Shown: positions 29,287 through 38,179 of the stretch, in pieces
How positions within the stretch are numbered: position 1 is the stretch's first letter
How the letters are laid out: each line of letters opens with the position of its first letter
Source of the DNA: Streptomyces sp. JH34
GTDB lineage: Bacteria; Actinomycetota; Actinomycetes; Streptomycetales; Streptomycetaceae
DNA length: 64,000 nucleotides
Direction of reading: 5' to 3'
Assembly (NCBI RefSeq): GCF_029428875.1
Contig: NZ_JAJSOO010000001.1
Location: 3,472,001 to 3,536,000 of the forward strand
Translations under genes and position numbers: made by a program
Notes under the pieces: generated by a model
The model's input: the letters and a program-made list of their open reading frames with translations, nothing else
Told to the model about the DNA's origin: nothing
Databases searched by the model: none

Positions 29287-31644
29287 GTGTCCCCGCCGGA
29301 ACCACGATCGTTCGGCGAACTCGCGGACCGCCTTCAGCGCCCGGCGTCGGTTGCCCCGGTGCTGCCCGGGCTCGCGCTGCCGCACCTGCAGGTAGCCGAG
29401 GCACTGGCGGCATCGGGGCCCGTTCCATGTGCTGCCCTGGCCGATCTGCTGGATGCGACCGGAACGGAGAGCATTCGCGGGCTGGACGCGGCCTTGGAGG
29501 CGCTGGCCGACCGCGCACTCGTCTGGCCGGACGGCGAAGGGCTGCTGCGCATGGCGGCGCCGTTGCGGCAGGCGTGGGACTCGCCGCTGGGGCTGGACGC
29601 TCCGCTCACCCGGCTACTGGCGGACACGACCTCCGAGGAACTGCGCCGCATGCTGGTGGCCCTGGGCATCCCGTCGCCCGGCACCACCAAGAAGCATCGG
29701 CTGACCGCCCTGCTGGAACACCACAGCAATCCGGAACGGGTGACCGCGGTGATCACTTCGGCACCTGCGTCCACCCGGAAGCTGCTTGAGCGGCGAGCGT
29801 CTCACCAGGGTGAACAGGATCGATCACCGGCGCCATTGATCACGTTCAGGGCCCCGTCGGCCGACTCCGAGCCGGGTGCGCGCTGGGCACTGGAGCGGGG
29901 ACTGCTGGTCCAGGACCGGTACTCCGGGTACGGATCCACACGCATGCCCGCCGAGGTGGCGCTCGCACTGCGCGGAGCCGGCTGGCACGCCCCCTTCGAG
30001 CCCGTCCCGCCCGTCGTGCGGACGGCGTCCGTCACCTCGGCGGAAGTGGACCGGGAGGCGGCGGCAGCCGCCACGGCGTTCGCCGCACATGCCGCGTCGG
30101 TTCTGGCGACGTGCTCCGCTGCTCCGCCGGCCCTGCTGAAGTCCGGCGGGGTCGGAGCACGTGAGCTGTCCCGGATCAGCAAGGCGGCGCAGTGCGACGA
30201 CATCGTCGTACGCCTTGTTCTGGAGACGGCGTACGACGCCGGGCTGCTGGCCCGGGACGGCGACCGGGTCGCGGCAACGAACGGATACGACACCTGGGCG
30301 GAACGAGAACCGGCGGAGCAGCTCACCGCGCTTCTCCACACCTGGCGAACGCTGCCGCTGACTCCGGCCCAGGCCCGTGACGAGGACGGCAAGGTACTGC
30401 CCGCGCTCGCCGGAACTCCGCCCTGCGGCGGCTGTGTACAGGCCCGAGAGGGGCTCCTCGCCGCCGCAGCGCAGCTCCCGGCGCACCGGGGAGTGCACAG
30501 CCCCGCGGAACTCGGGCCGATGGTCGCCTGGCACCGCCCGCTCGCTGAACAACTCCCCCAGGACACCACGCCCTTCGCCACCGCGATCCGGGAAGCGGAA
30601 CTGCTCGGGGTCGTCGCCCGCGGCTGCCTGTCCCCCATCGGTGCCGCTCTGCGGGCCGACGACACCGAAGCCGCCGAAACGCTCGCCGCTGCCTGTGAGC
30701 GGCTGCTGCCGGCAGCCACCAGGGCAGCCCGTTTCGGCGCGGACCTCACCGCCGTTGTCACCGGCACACCGTCCGCCCGCCTCGCCGCACTGCTGGACAC
30801 CGTCGCGGACAAGGAAGTCGGTGGCACGGCATCGGTGTGGCGGTTCAGCCCCACAACCGTTCGCCGTGCCCTGGACACGGGCCGCACGGCGGATGCCATC
30901 GCGGCCGATCTGGGCGCCGTCGCGGTCGGCGCCCTCCCTCAACCGCTGTTGTACCTGCTCAACGACTCCGCACGCACTCACGGCCGTGTGCGCATCGCCC
31001 CCGCTGCCTGTGTGATCCATGGCGAAGAAGCCGCCCTCCTCGCCGAACTCGTCTCTCACAGAAAGCTCGCCGCCCTCGGCCTACGCGTGTTGGCACCGAC
31101 CGTGCTGGTCAGCCGGATCCCACTCGACAAGACCCTCGCCGCGCTCCGGGCCGCCGGCTACGCCCCCGTCGCCGAGAGGGCCGACGGGACCGTACGCGTC
31201 GAGAAGACCCGGCGCCGACGTGCCGCCGCCCCGGTCCCGGTCCCCCCACTCCCAGGCCAGCGGCAGCGGTCCGTGCCGACGGTGACTCAGATGACTCCGG
31301 TTACCGTCGGCCTGAGCACGCTGGCCGCCAGGCTGCGGGCCGCCCCGCCGACACTCCCGGCTCCCGACCCGTTCGGCACCGGGGTCCCCTACGGCACGGA
31401 CACCGAGGAGATCGTCGCCGCGTACGCGAAGAACCTGGCGTACAGCGATGTCCGCCAGCTCGCCCATGCCGTCGACGTCGGCACAGCCATCACGGTCGAG
31501 TACGTCGCCGCCTCGGGCAACCGGACCGTACGTATCCTCAGCGAGCTCGTGCTCGACCCGCCCTACTTGTACGCCTGGTGCCACCTGCGCGACGACGAAC
31601 GGGTCTTCACCCTCTCCCGCATCCACGGCATCATGCCCGGGTAG
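29287..31644 (+). CDS. Helicase-associated protein with WYL-like C-terminus
   Basis: A protein of 785 residues (from GTG 29287) of the type annotated as helicase-associated/helicase C-terminal domain protein (XPB-like domain without ATPase motifs). The first about 150 residues are winged-helix-like and helical. The last about 80 residues (SDVRQLAHAVDVGTAITVEY, LVLDPPYLYAWCHLRDDERV, FTLSRIHGI) resemble a WYL ligand-sensing domain. No Walker motif is seen, so a regulatory or DNA-binding role is more likely than unwinding. Family-like sequence continues upstream in frame to 29185 without an ATG/GTG/TTG, so the N-terminus may be damaged. It is the first gene of the tRNA-Ser island. Confidence 0.7.
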   Translation: MSPPEPRSFGELADRLQRPASVAPVLPGLALPHLQVAEALAASGPVPCAALADLLDATGTESIRGLDAALEALADRALVWPDGEGLLRMAAPLRQAWDSPLGLDAPLTRLLADTTSEELRRMLVALGIPSPGTTKKHRLTALLEHHSNPERVTAVITSAPASTRKLLERRASHQGEQDRSPAPLITFRAPSADSEPGARWALERGLLVQDRYSGYGSTRMPAEVALALRGAGWHAPFEPVPPVVRTASVTSAEVDREAAAAATAFAAHAASVLATCSAAPPALLKSGGVGARELSRISKAAQCDDIVVRLVLETAYDAGLLARDGDRVAATNGYDTWAEREPAEQLTALLHTWRTLPLTPAQARDEDGKVLPALAGTPPCGGCVQAREGLLAAAAQLPAHRGVHSPAELGPMVAWHRPLAEQLPQDTTPFATAIREAELLGVVARGCLSPIGAALRADDTEAAETLAAACERLLPAATRAARFGADLTAVVTGTPSARLAALLDTVADKEVGGTASVWRFSPTTVRRALDTGRTADAIAADLGAVAVGALPQPLLYLLNDSARTHGRVRIAPAACVIHGEEAALLAELVSHRKLAALGLRVLAPTVLVSRIPLDKTLAALRAAGYAPVAERADGTVRVEKTRRRRAAAPVPVPPLPGQRQRSVPTVTQMTPVTVGLSTLAARLRAAPPTLPAPDPFGTGVPYGTDTEEIVAAYAKNLAYSDVRQLAHAVDVGTAITVEYVAASGNRTVRILSELVLDPPYLYAWCHLRDDERVFTLSRIHGIMPG

Positions 31645-31738
31645 CCGGGATCCGCGTCGTGGCTCTGTGTTCGGCCGGTCACTGCGGCCCTGCCCCGCCA
31701 CCGAGCACTGCGACGAGGCGCCATTACGATCGCCGACC

Positions 31739-32377
31739 ATGGACTGGGTCGAGCGCACCGCGCAGTTGAGGCAGTGGACCAGGAGCGGGGCGCGGGCTCC
31801 GCACAAGCCGTTGCTGTTCCTGTACGCGCTCAGCCGGTTCCAGCAGGACGCCGGCGACGAGCTGCGGTACAGCACGGTGGAGCAGGACCTGCGGCGGCTG
31901 CTCGCCGAGTACGGTCCTGGGAACCGGACGACGCCCGCCTATCCCTTCCATCATCTGGTGAGTGACGGCGTGTGGGAGGTGCGCACCGAGCGCGGTCCGG
32001 GCAGCCCCGGGACCGGGGTCAGGGAGCTGCGCGCAACCGGCGCCGCTGGGCGGCTGACGCCGGAGCTACGGGCGGCGCTGCGGCGGGATCCGCCCCTGCT
32101 CAGCCGAATGACACGCGTACTCCTCGATCTGGACTCCGAGCTCCACCTTGACGCCCTGAACCACGCCCGCTCCACGGTGTGTGGGTCGAAGGCGGACGGG
32201 ATGGAAGCTGGGGTGAATAGCGGTGCGGGGGGCCTGCGCACCCACCGGGGTGATGTCCTCCGGGGAGTCGGTGGCAGGTCGATGGGACTTGCACCATGCT
32301 CAGAGTCGGCCACGCGAGCGCTGTGTGGCTCAAAGAACACCACGACTGTCGTACGTAAGTGCGAAGATGAGCCCTAG
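31739..32377 (+). CDS. Phosphorothioate-DNA-binding (SBD) protein lacking its HNH nuclease domain
   Basis: A 212-residue ORF. Residues 1-130 closely resemble the sulfur-binding domain of ScoMcrA/SprMcrA-type type IV restriction enzymes, which cut phosphorothioate-modified DNA: APHKPLLFLYALSRF (20-34), TPAYPFHHLVSDGVWEV (65-81, holding the YPF pocket residues as I recall them) and RELRATGAAGRLTPEL. Intact relatives continue into an HNH nuclease. Here the sequence after LLDLDSE becomes unrelated, low-complexity text and no HNH motif is visible in any frame before the MFS gene. It is either a 3'-truncated remnant or a binding-only protein. Confidence 0.72.
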   Translation: MDWVERTAQLRQWTRSGARAPHKPLLFLYALSRFQQDAGDELRYSTVEQDLRRLLAEYGPGNRTTPAYPFHHLVSDGVWEVRTERGPGSPGTGVRELRATGAAGRLTPELRAALRRDPPLLSRMTRVLLDLDSELHLDALNHARSTVCGSKADGMEAGVNSGAGGLRTHRGDVLRGVGGRSMGLAPCSESATRALCGSKNTTTVVRKCEDEP

Positions 32378-32538
32378 TTTCTGCCGGCCCTAAGGTCGTC
32401 GCGGATCAAGCAGGGCCTTCCGTGCACCGCGTCGACGGAGCCGGTTGTTGGCGTCGGGAATCTGCCAGAAGATAGTGCCCGTTCCTGCTGGACTGGAGGT
32501 CACACTCGCCATGTGATGGCCAACTCAGGACGGGATTC

Positions 32539-33756
32539 ATGTCCACAGCAACCACCCCTTCTGTCCAATCTCCCGCATCGCCGGACCGCTCGCCTTTCAT
32601 CTCCTGGCTGGCCGTAATTTCGATAATGCTGGGGATCTTCTCCATTGTCACGACCGAAATTCTCCCGATCGGCCTTCTTACGTCGATCGGATCGAGTTTC
32701 ACTATTTCGGACGGAATGGCTGGTCTCATGATGACCATGCCAGGATTCCTCGCCGCGGCCTCGGCCCCTGTGGTCACGGTGGCCACAGGACGTATCGACC
32801 GGCGCGTCATGCTGGGCGTGTTCATCCTTCTGCTGTCGCTGGCCAACTTTCTTGCCGCCGCCGCGTCGAGCTACTGGCTGGTCCTGGTCTCCCGCGTCAT
32901 GGTGGGCGTCACCATCGGCGGCTTCTGGTCCATCGGGGCCGGACTCGCTGGTCAGCTGGTTCCCGCGAAGTCCGTGGGCCGCGCGACCTCGGTGATCTTC
33001 TCCGCCGTACCGCTCGGCTCCGTACTCGGAGTACCGCTGGGCACGTTCATCGGCGACATCGCGGGCTGGCGGACGGCGTTCCTCGTCATGGGCGGCTTCA
33101 CGTTGGCCGTCCTCGTGTTGCTACTCGTAGTCCTCCCGCCCCTCCCTTCCGACCAGGCGACGCGCCTCGATGTCCTCGGCAGCACGCTCCGAAGCATCAA
33201 CACCCGCTTCGCCCTGGTCATGACCTTCCTCGTCGTGCTCGCTCACTTCGGCACGTACACGTATGTCACCCCCTTCCTGGAGCAGGTGACCCACGTCAGT
33301 TCGGGTCTCATCACGATCTACCTGCTCATCTACGGTGCGGCCGGCATCGCCGGTAACTTCCTCGGCGGATCCACGGTGGGTCGCTATCCGCGGGCCACCT
33401 TCGCCGCGGCGGCGGCCCTGATCGCCGCCGCGGCCCTACTCCTGCCCGCCCTGGGACAGTCGGACGCCGGCGCGGTGGCGCTGCTGGTCGTCTGGGGCGT
33501 CGCCTACGGTGCCGTCCCGGTCTGTTCCCAGACGTGGTTCTCCAAGGCCGCCCCTGACTCCCCCGAGGCGTCCTCTGTCCTCTTCACGGCCTCCTTCCAG
33601 GCCACCATCTCCATCGGGGCCCTGGTGGGAGGGGCCGTCCTCGACCGTTCCTCGCCCTCCACGGTGATGGTGCTGGGCGGGCTGGCGGCCGTCCTGATGG
33701 TCCTCGTGGCCTGGGCCCACTGGGCGGGGAGGTTTACCTGGCCGACGTCCTCCTAG
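32539..33756 (+). CDS. MFS exporter, DHA1-like
   Basis: A 405-residue integral membrane protein with about 12 hydrophobic segments. It begins FISWLAVISIMLGIFSIVTT, has the MFS loop pattern TGRIDRRVMLG after helix 2, and the PLGSVLGVPLGTFIGDIAGW motif of DHA1 drug/nucleoside exporters. Substrate is unknown. The 5' part is AT-richer than the chromosome average, consistent with its island location. An ACGGGA ribosome-binding site precedes the ATG. Confidence 0.85.
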   Translation: MSTATTPSVQSPASPDRSPFISWLAVISIMLGIFSIVTTEILPIGLLTSIGSSFTISDGMAGLMMTMPGFLAAASAPVVTVATGRIDRRVMLGVFILLLSLANFLAAAASSYWLVLVSRVMVGVTIGGFWSIGAGLAGQLVPAKSVGRATSVIFSAVPLGSVLGVPLGTFIGDIAGWRTAFLVMGGFTLAVLVLLLVVLPPLPSDQATRLDVLGSTLRSINTRFALVMTFLVVLAHFGTYTYVTPFLEQVTHVSSGLITIYLLIYGAAGIAGNFLGGSTVGRYPRATFAAAAALIAAAALLLPALGQSDAGAVALLVVWGVAYGAVPVCSQTWFSKAAPDSPEASSVLFTASFQATISIGALVGGAVLDRSSPSTVMVLGGLAAVLMVLVAWAHWAGRFTWPTSS

Positions 33757-34139
33757 CCACACCGTGACCGGGGCGGCCGTCCGCCTCGGTCACCTGCCCC
33801 ACGCTTTCCCCTCTCGTCTGGTCGCGCCCGCACCAGCGGGCCGGCCCGGCGAGAGGTGCCTCCACTTCCCTTTCTCGGACCACCTCGATGAGCCAGGTGC
33901 TCACGATCGCCTACCTAAGACCGTGTCCTATGTGGTGAGGGATACCTGCGAGTGCAGCGCGCCGCGTTCGCCGCTGTGGCACGTCAGGTGCTTCTTCATC
34001 CGCAGGAGCGCGTGACCGTTGTAATCGCCGAAGAGTGAAGGATGGTGTGTCCACGTCTGGGATCTTCCGCTCGTGTGCACGCCTCCTCGGTACCCCTGGC
34101 TCTAACGCGTGAGCCACCCGGATCGTTGTTCTGGTCTTT
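33757..34139. other. Intergenic region inside the island, nothing firm
   Basis: About 380 bases after the MFS gene. Short ORFs exist but none has coding character, and no repeat stands out. Composition is lower in GC than the flanks, consistent with decayed mobile DNA. Confidence 0.35.
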
Positions 34140-34219
34140 GTTCAAATCTCGTATCCTCCGCCATTGCTCACACCGGGCAATACGTTGAAGGGCCGCGGCT
34201 TGGGGGCCTTCGACGTTGA
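34140..34219 (+). repeat. Second, degenerate copy of the tRNA-Ser 3' end (attR-like)
   Basis: Bases 34140-34194 match 28892-28946 with 3 mismatches. The following bases are a deleted version of the tRNA terminator, ending in the shared CTTCGACGTTG. It cannot be a tRNA because the 5' half is absent. It closes the first island module. Confidence 0.8.
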
Positions 34220-34237
34220 CCGACTACTGACCGCTGC

Positions 34238-34723
34238 TCAGATCTGCACCATGTGCACGTCCTGGGCATCCAGTGCCTTCAGATAGGCGTCGAGGTCCGC
34301 CGGATCACTGGTGAAGACCACGGCACTGCCGTGCCGGTCGGCCGTGAGGGCCACCAAGGCATCCACAGCGTCCGGCCGCTTGTTCGGGGGCAGCTCTGCT
34401 GAACCGAGTGCGCTCCCGATGCGTTGCCGCTCGGTGATGTCCGGACCAGTGGCACACATGATGCATGCCGTCTGCCCCACGCCGGCAGGGCGCATGGCTG
34501 GGGCCGAACTGCGAGCCTGAGGCACTGTGCAATCCTTCATCACCCCGGTCAGGGCATGCACAGTGGCGGGACTGGGCCGCCAGACTTGCGCCGGTACCGG
34601 TCCGAGCACGAGCGCCCGATGCGGCGTCTCCCGGAGACCGGCGTGCAGACGCACCGCCTTCGCCTTGCGGTCCGCGAGCGCGATCAGCATGCCGGTGTCG
34701 TAGACCGGCACCCGGACAGTCAC
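34238..34723 (-). CDS. PIN-domain toxin (VapC-like)
   Basis: A 161-residue PIN-domain protein, a likely RNase toxin. It has VYDTGMLIALADRKAKA with an acidic residue (Asp9) for metal binding, and the C-terminal RPDAVDALVALTADR and VVFTSDPADLDAYL. The region between about 66 and 110 (with ACIMCATGPDITERQR) is longer than I expect for VapC and has no family look, so the protein may carry an insertion and may be inactive. Its GTG start overlaps the stop of the upstream antitoxin gene by 4 nt. Confidence 0.72.
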   Translation of the reverse strand: MTVRVPVYDTGMLIALADRKAKAVRLHAGLRETPHRALVLGPVPAQVWRPSPATVHALTGVMKDCTVPQARSSAPAMRPAGVGQTACIMCATGPDITERQRIGSALGSAELPPNKRPDAVDALVALTADRHGSAVVFTSDPADLDAYLKALDAQDVHMVQI

Positions 34724-35046
34724 GCCGCGTTACCGGATCGGGTAGCAGGACCCTCGGCACCATGGATGAGCCCCATGGCCTCCTGCACCTCCTGCCGCTC
34801 CTGCTCCGTGAGGTCGTCGTCGGCGACTTCAGGCAGCGGTGCCAGTCCGGCAGCCTCTGCCTCAGCCGCCGCGATAACCTCGTCGAGTCGGGCGAACTGT
34901 GCCTCCGCCGCTTCCACCTCGGCCATCTGCCGGGTCGCAGCGTTGACGAGGTAAGCGGACACATCCATTCCGGCCCGCTCCGCGTGGGTCCGGATGCGCT
35001 CGTCGTGCTCACTGTCCAGGCTGATGCTGATCCTTGTCTTCGGCAT
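34720..35046 (-). CDS. Ribbon-helix-helix antitoxin
   Basis: A 108-residue protein. The N-terminus MPKTRISISLDSEHDERI, then HAERAGMDVSAYLVNAATRQ, is a ribbon-helix-helix DNA-binding fold; the acidic C-terminal half would mask the toxin. It is coupled by overlap to the PIN gene and lies between two tRNA-Ser remnants. As in other systems it should autorepress its own operon. Confidence 0.78.
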   Translation of the reverse strand: MPKTRISISLDSEHDERIRTHAERAGMDVSAYLVNAATRQMAEVEAAEAQFARLDEVIAAAEAEAAGLAPLPEVADDDLTEQERQEVQEAMGLIHGAEGPATRSGNAA

Positions 35047-35271
35047 ACCGGCAGTGCATGACGCGGATTACGCCTCCGCCAGCACCTGTCCTGAGCAGAG
35101 CGGCCACGCACGCTGCCTTGCCTCACCCACGACCGTCCGAACTCCGCCCGACAAGGCTCGTGGTCTCGGTTCGGTCTGATTCACCTCTGTACGGCGCCGA
35201 TTGTGCGGCAGTCCCCTGAACCGTCGCAGGTCGATACTCGCCTGACTGCCTCCGGACGTCCGGGCGAGACG
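35047..35271. other. Intergenic region upstream of the antitoxin
   Basis: Presumed promoter of the toxin-antitoxin pair. No gene or repeat recognised. Confidence 0.35.
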
Positions 35272-35334
35272 TGGAAAGCATGTCGGGGGCAACTCCTCAC
35301 GAGTTCGAATCCAGCTCCGCCGTCGCTCTCACCG
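35272..35334 (+). repeat. Third, most degenerate tRNA-Ser 3'-end copy
   Basis: Aligns with 28861-28927: GGAAAGC, then the GGGGGCAAC-CCTCACGAGTTCGAAT block with one change, a short gap, and CTCCGCC...GCTCTCACCG. It closes a second module containing the toxin-antitoxin pair. Confidence 0.68.
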
Positions 35335-35352
35335 ATCAGGACGCCAGGGCCG

Positions 35353-35390
35353 CGCCGAGGGCCCCGCGAGACGTCGCGGAGCCCTCGGCG
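35353..35390 (-). terminator. Terminator of the DUF4234 gene
   Basis: A two-part hairpin: CGCCGAGGGC with GCCCTCGGCG outside, CCGCGA with TCGCGG inside, GACG loop. It lies 10 bp past the stop. Confidence 0.75.
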
Positions 35391-35400
35391 TTCAGGGCCT

Positions 35401-35895
35401 TCAGGCGGCGAGGGGGACCTGGGTGCCCTCCGTGACGCCCGGGTAGGCCTCGGTGACCAGGTTGAGCTGGCGCTGCATGTACCAGGTGTTCAGACCGAAG
35501 ACGAAGACCAGCCACATGCTGGCGGCGGGGCTGCACGTCACCGGCAGGCCGGCCGCTCGCTGGGCGTCCGCTATGGCCCTGCCGGTGTTGCGGAAGGAGA
35601 TCAGCGGAGCGATCAAGGTCCACCCGAGGAAGATCAGGACCAGCACGCTTCCGCCGGGGTTGAGGGTCTGGCGCCGGTCGAACTGCTGCAGCTCCTTGTG
35701 GATCTTGTAGTACCAGACCAGCTGGTAGATCCCGAGAGTGACGAGTGGCAGACCGAGCCACACCGCCACGGGCCCGCGACGCTTCATGGCCAGTCCGGGC
35801 AGCCCGACCGTACCGGGTGTTCCGGTCGCGACCACGCCTCCGGCCTGGGCGGCGGCACTCGGGCCGGAGGTGGTGGTGGGCTGGATTTCAGCCAT
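35401..35895 (-). CDS. DUF4234 membrane protein
   Basis: A 164-residue protein. A Pro/Thr/Ala-rich N-terminal 50 residues is followed by the DUF4234-like membrane domain: a basic flank, WLGLPLVTLGIYQLVWYYKI, then HKELQQFD and two to three more hydrophobic segments (VLVLIFLGWTLIAPLI, MWLVFVFGLNTWYMQ). Function unknown. I chose ATG 35895 (MAEIQPTT) behind a GGAG; the upstream extension is not family-like. Confidence 0.78.
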   Translation of the reverse strand: MAEIQPTTTSGPSAAAQAGGVVATGTPGTVGLPGLAMKRRGPVAVWLGLPLVTLGIYQLVWYYKIHKELQQFDRRQTLNPGGSVLVLIFLGWTLIAPLISFRNTGRAIADAQRAAGLPVTCSPAASMWLVFVFGLNTWYMQRQLNLVTEAYPGVTEGTQVPLAA

Positions 35896-36096
35896 GTGAG
35901 GTGCTCCATCTACTGGTTCTGGTTCCGGACGGAGCAGCGTTGCAGTAAGTGGAGCAATTGTTAAGCACGTTGCGGATTCCGTGGTGCTTTCGTATCCACA
36001 GCGTGATGAGTGTCGGGCGATCAGGGCAGAAGTCAACTCTCGTGCTTCGGCACGGGCGTTCAGGTGATCTGGCGGACGAAGACCGCGCGGGACCCG

Positions 36097-36690
36097 TCAG
36101 CCCTCCGGCCGCCACCCCGCGTCGCGGCCGAGGTGGTTGAGTAGCGCACTCGCATCGCCCACGCCCGGAGCCGCCTCGATGGCGGGGCCGTAGGCGAACC
36201 CCCGGAGCGGCTCGACCAGTTCCTTTGCCGCCGGAGCGAGCCGGCGTGCCAGTTCGTCGGTGAGCGGAGAGGGCCGGCCGGTCGCCACGGCGATGTCCCA
36301 GGCGTGGACCGCCGCGTCCAACGCGGCCGCTCCCACCGCCGTCGCCGCAGTGACCTCGAAGGGCGGCAGCGGGACCGGCACCGCGTCCCTGGACGGGTCG
36401 AGCGCGGCGAACGCCTCCGCCGATGCCGTCAGCGCGGCGTCGAGCAGCTCGGCAAGCTCGCCGTCCCAGGCGGGCGAGGGGGCGAACGGGTCCTGGGCGG
36501 GGCCCGGACGGCCGGTCAGCGTAGAGGCGAAGGCGAGCTGGTCACCGGCCGCGTGCTGGACGACCTGGACGACGTTCCACTCCGCGGCCGGCGTGGGACG
36601 TTGCCGGCCGTCGGCGGGAATCGAGGCGACCGCCGCGCGCAGGAGGTCGTGCGCCGCCAGCAGGAGGGACCACGTATGGATGCCTGTCAT
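36097..36690 (-). CDS. TIGR03086-family mycothiol-dependent-type protein
   Basis: A 197-residue protein of the DinB/mycothiol fold. Visible marks are AAEWNVVQVVQHAAGDQ (the W-x-V helix with a metal-binding His) and ALDAAVHAWDIAVATGR, the signature of the TIGR03086 group. Its substrate is unknown. Confidence 0.78.
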   Translation of the reverse strand: MTGIHTWSLLLAAHDLLRAAVASIPADGRQRPTPAAEWNVVQVVQHAAGDQLAFASTLTGRPGPAQDPFAPSPAWDGELAELLDAALTASAEAFAALDPSRDAVPVPLPPFEVTAATAVGAAALDAAVHAWDIAVATGRPSPLTDELARRLAPAAKELVEPLRGFAYGPAIEAAPGVGDASALLNHLGRDAGWRPEG

Positions 36691-36941
36691 GCGCGGATCG
36701 TAGCGGCCGATGGCGGGAATATCCGCTTCAGTTCCGGGTGCGGAGAACCCGCCCGGTCTCCTCGCGGACTAGCTCCTGACCGGGCAGTTCGGTCGTCGGG
36801 GGAGCCGTTCCCGAGAGCGCGCACCCGGTCGCGGCCCCCCTACAACCATCGGGTGCCGCCGGGAGTCTGGTCCGTAGCCGGCCGGCCATGGGCCTCGTCG
36901 GCGTCCAGGGAGTCTCTCTCACCGCAAAGGACCGCTCACCG

Positions 36942-38066
36942 ATGCATGTACGGCACCTCACGCGCACCGCGGCCGTCTCACTGGCTCTCGCCTCCACCCT
37001 GCTCATGGCCGGTGGCGCCGGGGCGGCCGAGGTACCCGGCTGGGAGGTCTCCCTCTCCGGGGACAGCCCGGCCGGATCCCTGATGTCCGTGTCCTCGGTC
37101 GACGACGATCTCGCCTGGGCGGTCGGACGCAAGGACGGTAACGGCGTCATCATGCGCTGGGACGGCGAGCAGTGGAGCGAGGACACCGCTCCGGGGCTTC
37201 CCGACGTCTGGCAGTGGTCGTCCGTCAGCGCCGTGTCCGCCGACGACGTCTGGGCCTACGGCACGGTGGGGCGGGACCAGGCCCTCGTGCACTACGACGG
37301 CGAGCGCTGGAACAGCGTCGCCGCGGCCGGGCCCGCGGACGACTCCTGGCCCGAGGTACCGCTCGACGCCGTCCCCGGCCGGCTCTTCAAGGGCGGCAAC
37401 GCGCTCTACACCTACTCGGACGGCGCATGGCGGACCTTCGCGCTGCCGGCCCGCGTCGACATCAGGGACATCGACGCGATCTCGGCGGACGACGCCTACG
37501 CCACCGGCATGCGGTACCCGGTGGACGGCGGCCACCCGGTGACGTACCACTGGGACGGCGAGACCTGGACGCTGATGGACCGGCCTCCCGTGCGCACCGG
37601 CACGGACACCGCGAAGATCACCGCCGTCGCCCCGGACGACGTCTACGTGGCCGGGTGGGCCGACGGTCCCGACGCCGACCCGCCCGTGCCGAGCGTCGCG
37701 CACTGGGACGGCACGGCCTGGGAGGACATCACGGGGGAGCTCTCCGACCTGTACCTCCACGCGATCGCCCCCGACGGGCGGGGCGGGCTCTGGGTGACGG
37801 GCAACGACCAGGCCGAACCCGCCCACTCGGAGGCGGTCTTCTGGCACTTCGACGGCGCCACCTGGACCAAGGGGGCAGGGGCAGCGGCTCCCGACGGAGA
37901 CACCCGGTGGCCCTCGTACACCTTCTACGATCTGGCCCCGGCCGGGACCTCCGGCGAGTTCTGGGCCGTCGGTGACTACTCCACGCCCATGGACTCGCAC
38001 GGCGACCAGACGGTCAACGGCCTGATCGAGCGGTCGACGACGCCTGCCGGTACGCCGTCCGGCTGA
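36942..38066 (+). CDS. Secreted beta-propeller-like protein
   Basis: A 374-residue protein with a Sec signal peptide (basic start, AVSLALASTLLMAGGAGAA). The mature part contains repeated units ending in a WDGxxW pattern (RWDGEQWSE, HYDGERWNS, HWDGETWTL, HWDGTAWED, HFDGATWTK) and intervening DDVxAxG/DDVYVAG blocks, about 45-60 residues apart, suggesting a propeller of five or six blades. Function unknown. ATG 36942 begins the signal peptide; an upstream in-frame ATG at 36888 is rejected. Confidence 0.78.
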   Translation: MHVRHLTRTAAVSLALASTLLMAGGAGAAEVPGWEVSLSGDSPAGSLMSVSSVDDDLAWAVGRKDGNGVIMRWDGEQWSEDTAPGLPDVWQWSSVSAVSADDVWAYGTVGRDQALVHYDGERWNSVAAAGPADDSWPEVPLDAVPGRLFKGGNALYTYSDGAWRTFALPARVDIRDIDAISADDAYATGMRYPVDGGHPVTYHWDGETWTLMDRPPVRTGTDTAKITAVAPDDVYVAGWADGPDADPPVPSVAHWDGTAWEDITGELSDLYLHAIAPDGRGGLWVTGNDQAEPAHSEAVFWHFDGATWTKGAGAAAPDGDTRWPSYTFYDLAPAGTSGEFWAVGDYSTPMDSHGDQTVNGLIERSTTPAGTPSG

Positions 38067-38179
38067 CACGAGATCGCCGAGGAGGTCGGCGAGGCCTCCT
38101 GGCCGATGCCGCTCCCCGTTGACCTGGGCCCGGACGGCCCCGCCCGCCGCCGGTCACGGCTGCGGGCGGGGCCGTGGGG

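Noticed and set aside
33757..34139. Insertion-sequence remnant
   Set aside because: A few words look IS-like but there is no transposase fragment or terminal repeat that I can support.
34140..34219. A second tRNA-Ser gene
   Set aside because: Only the 3' third is present; there is no acceptor 5' strand, D-arm or anticodon arm.
28892..35334. Active integrative element
   Set aside because: No integrase, excisionase or replication gene is visible, and the att copies are degenerate.
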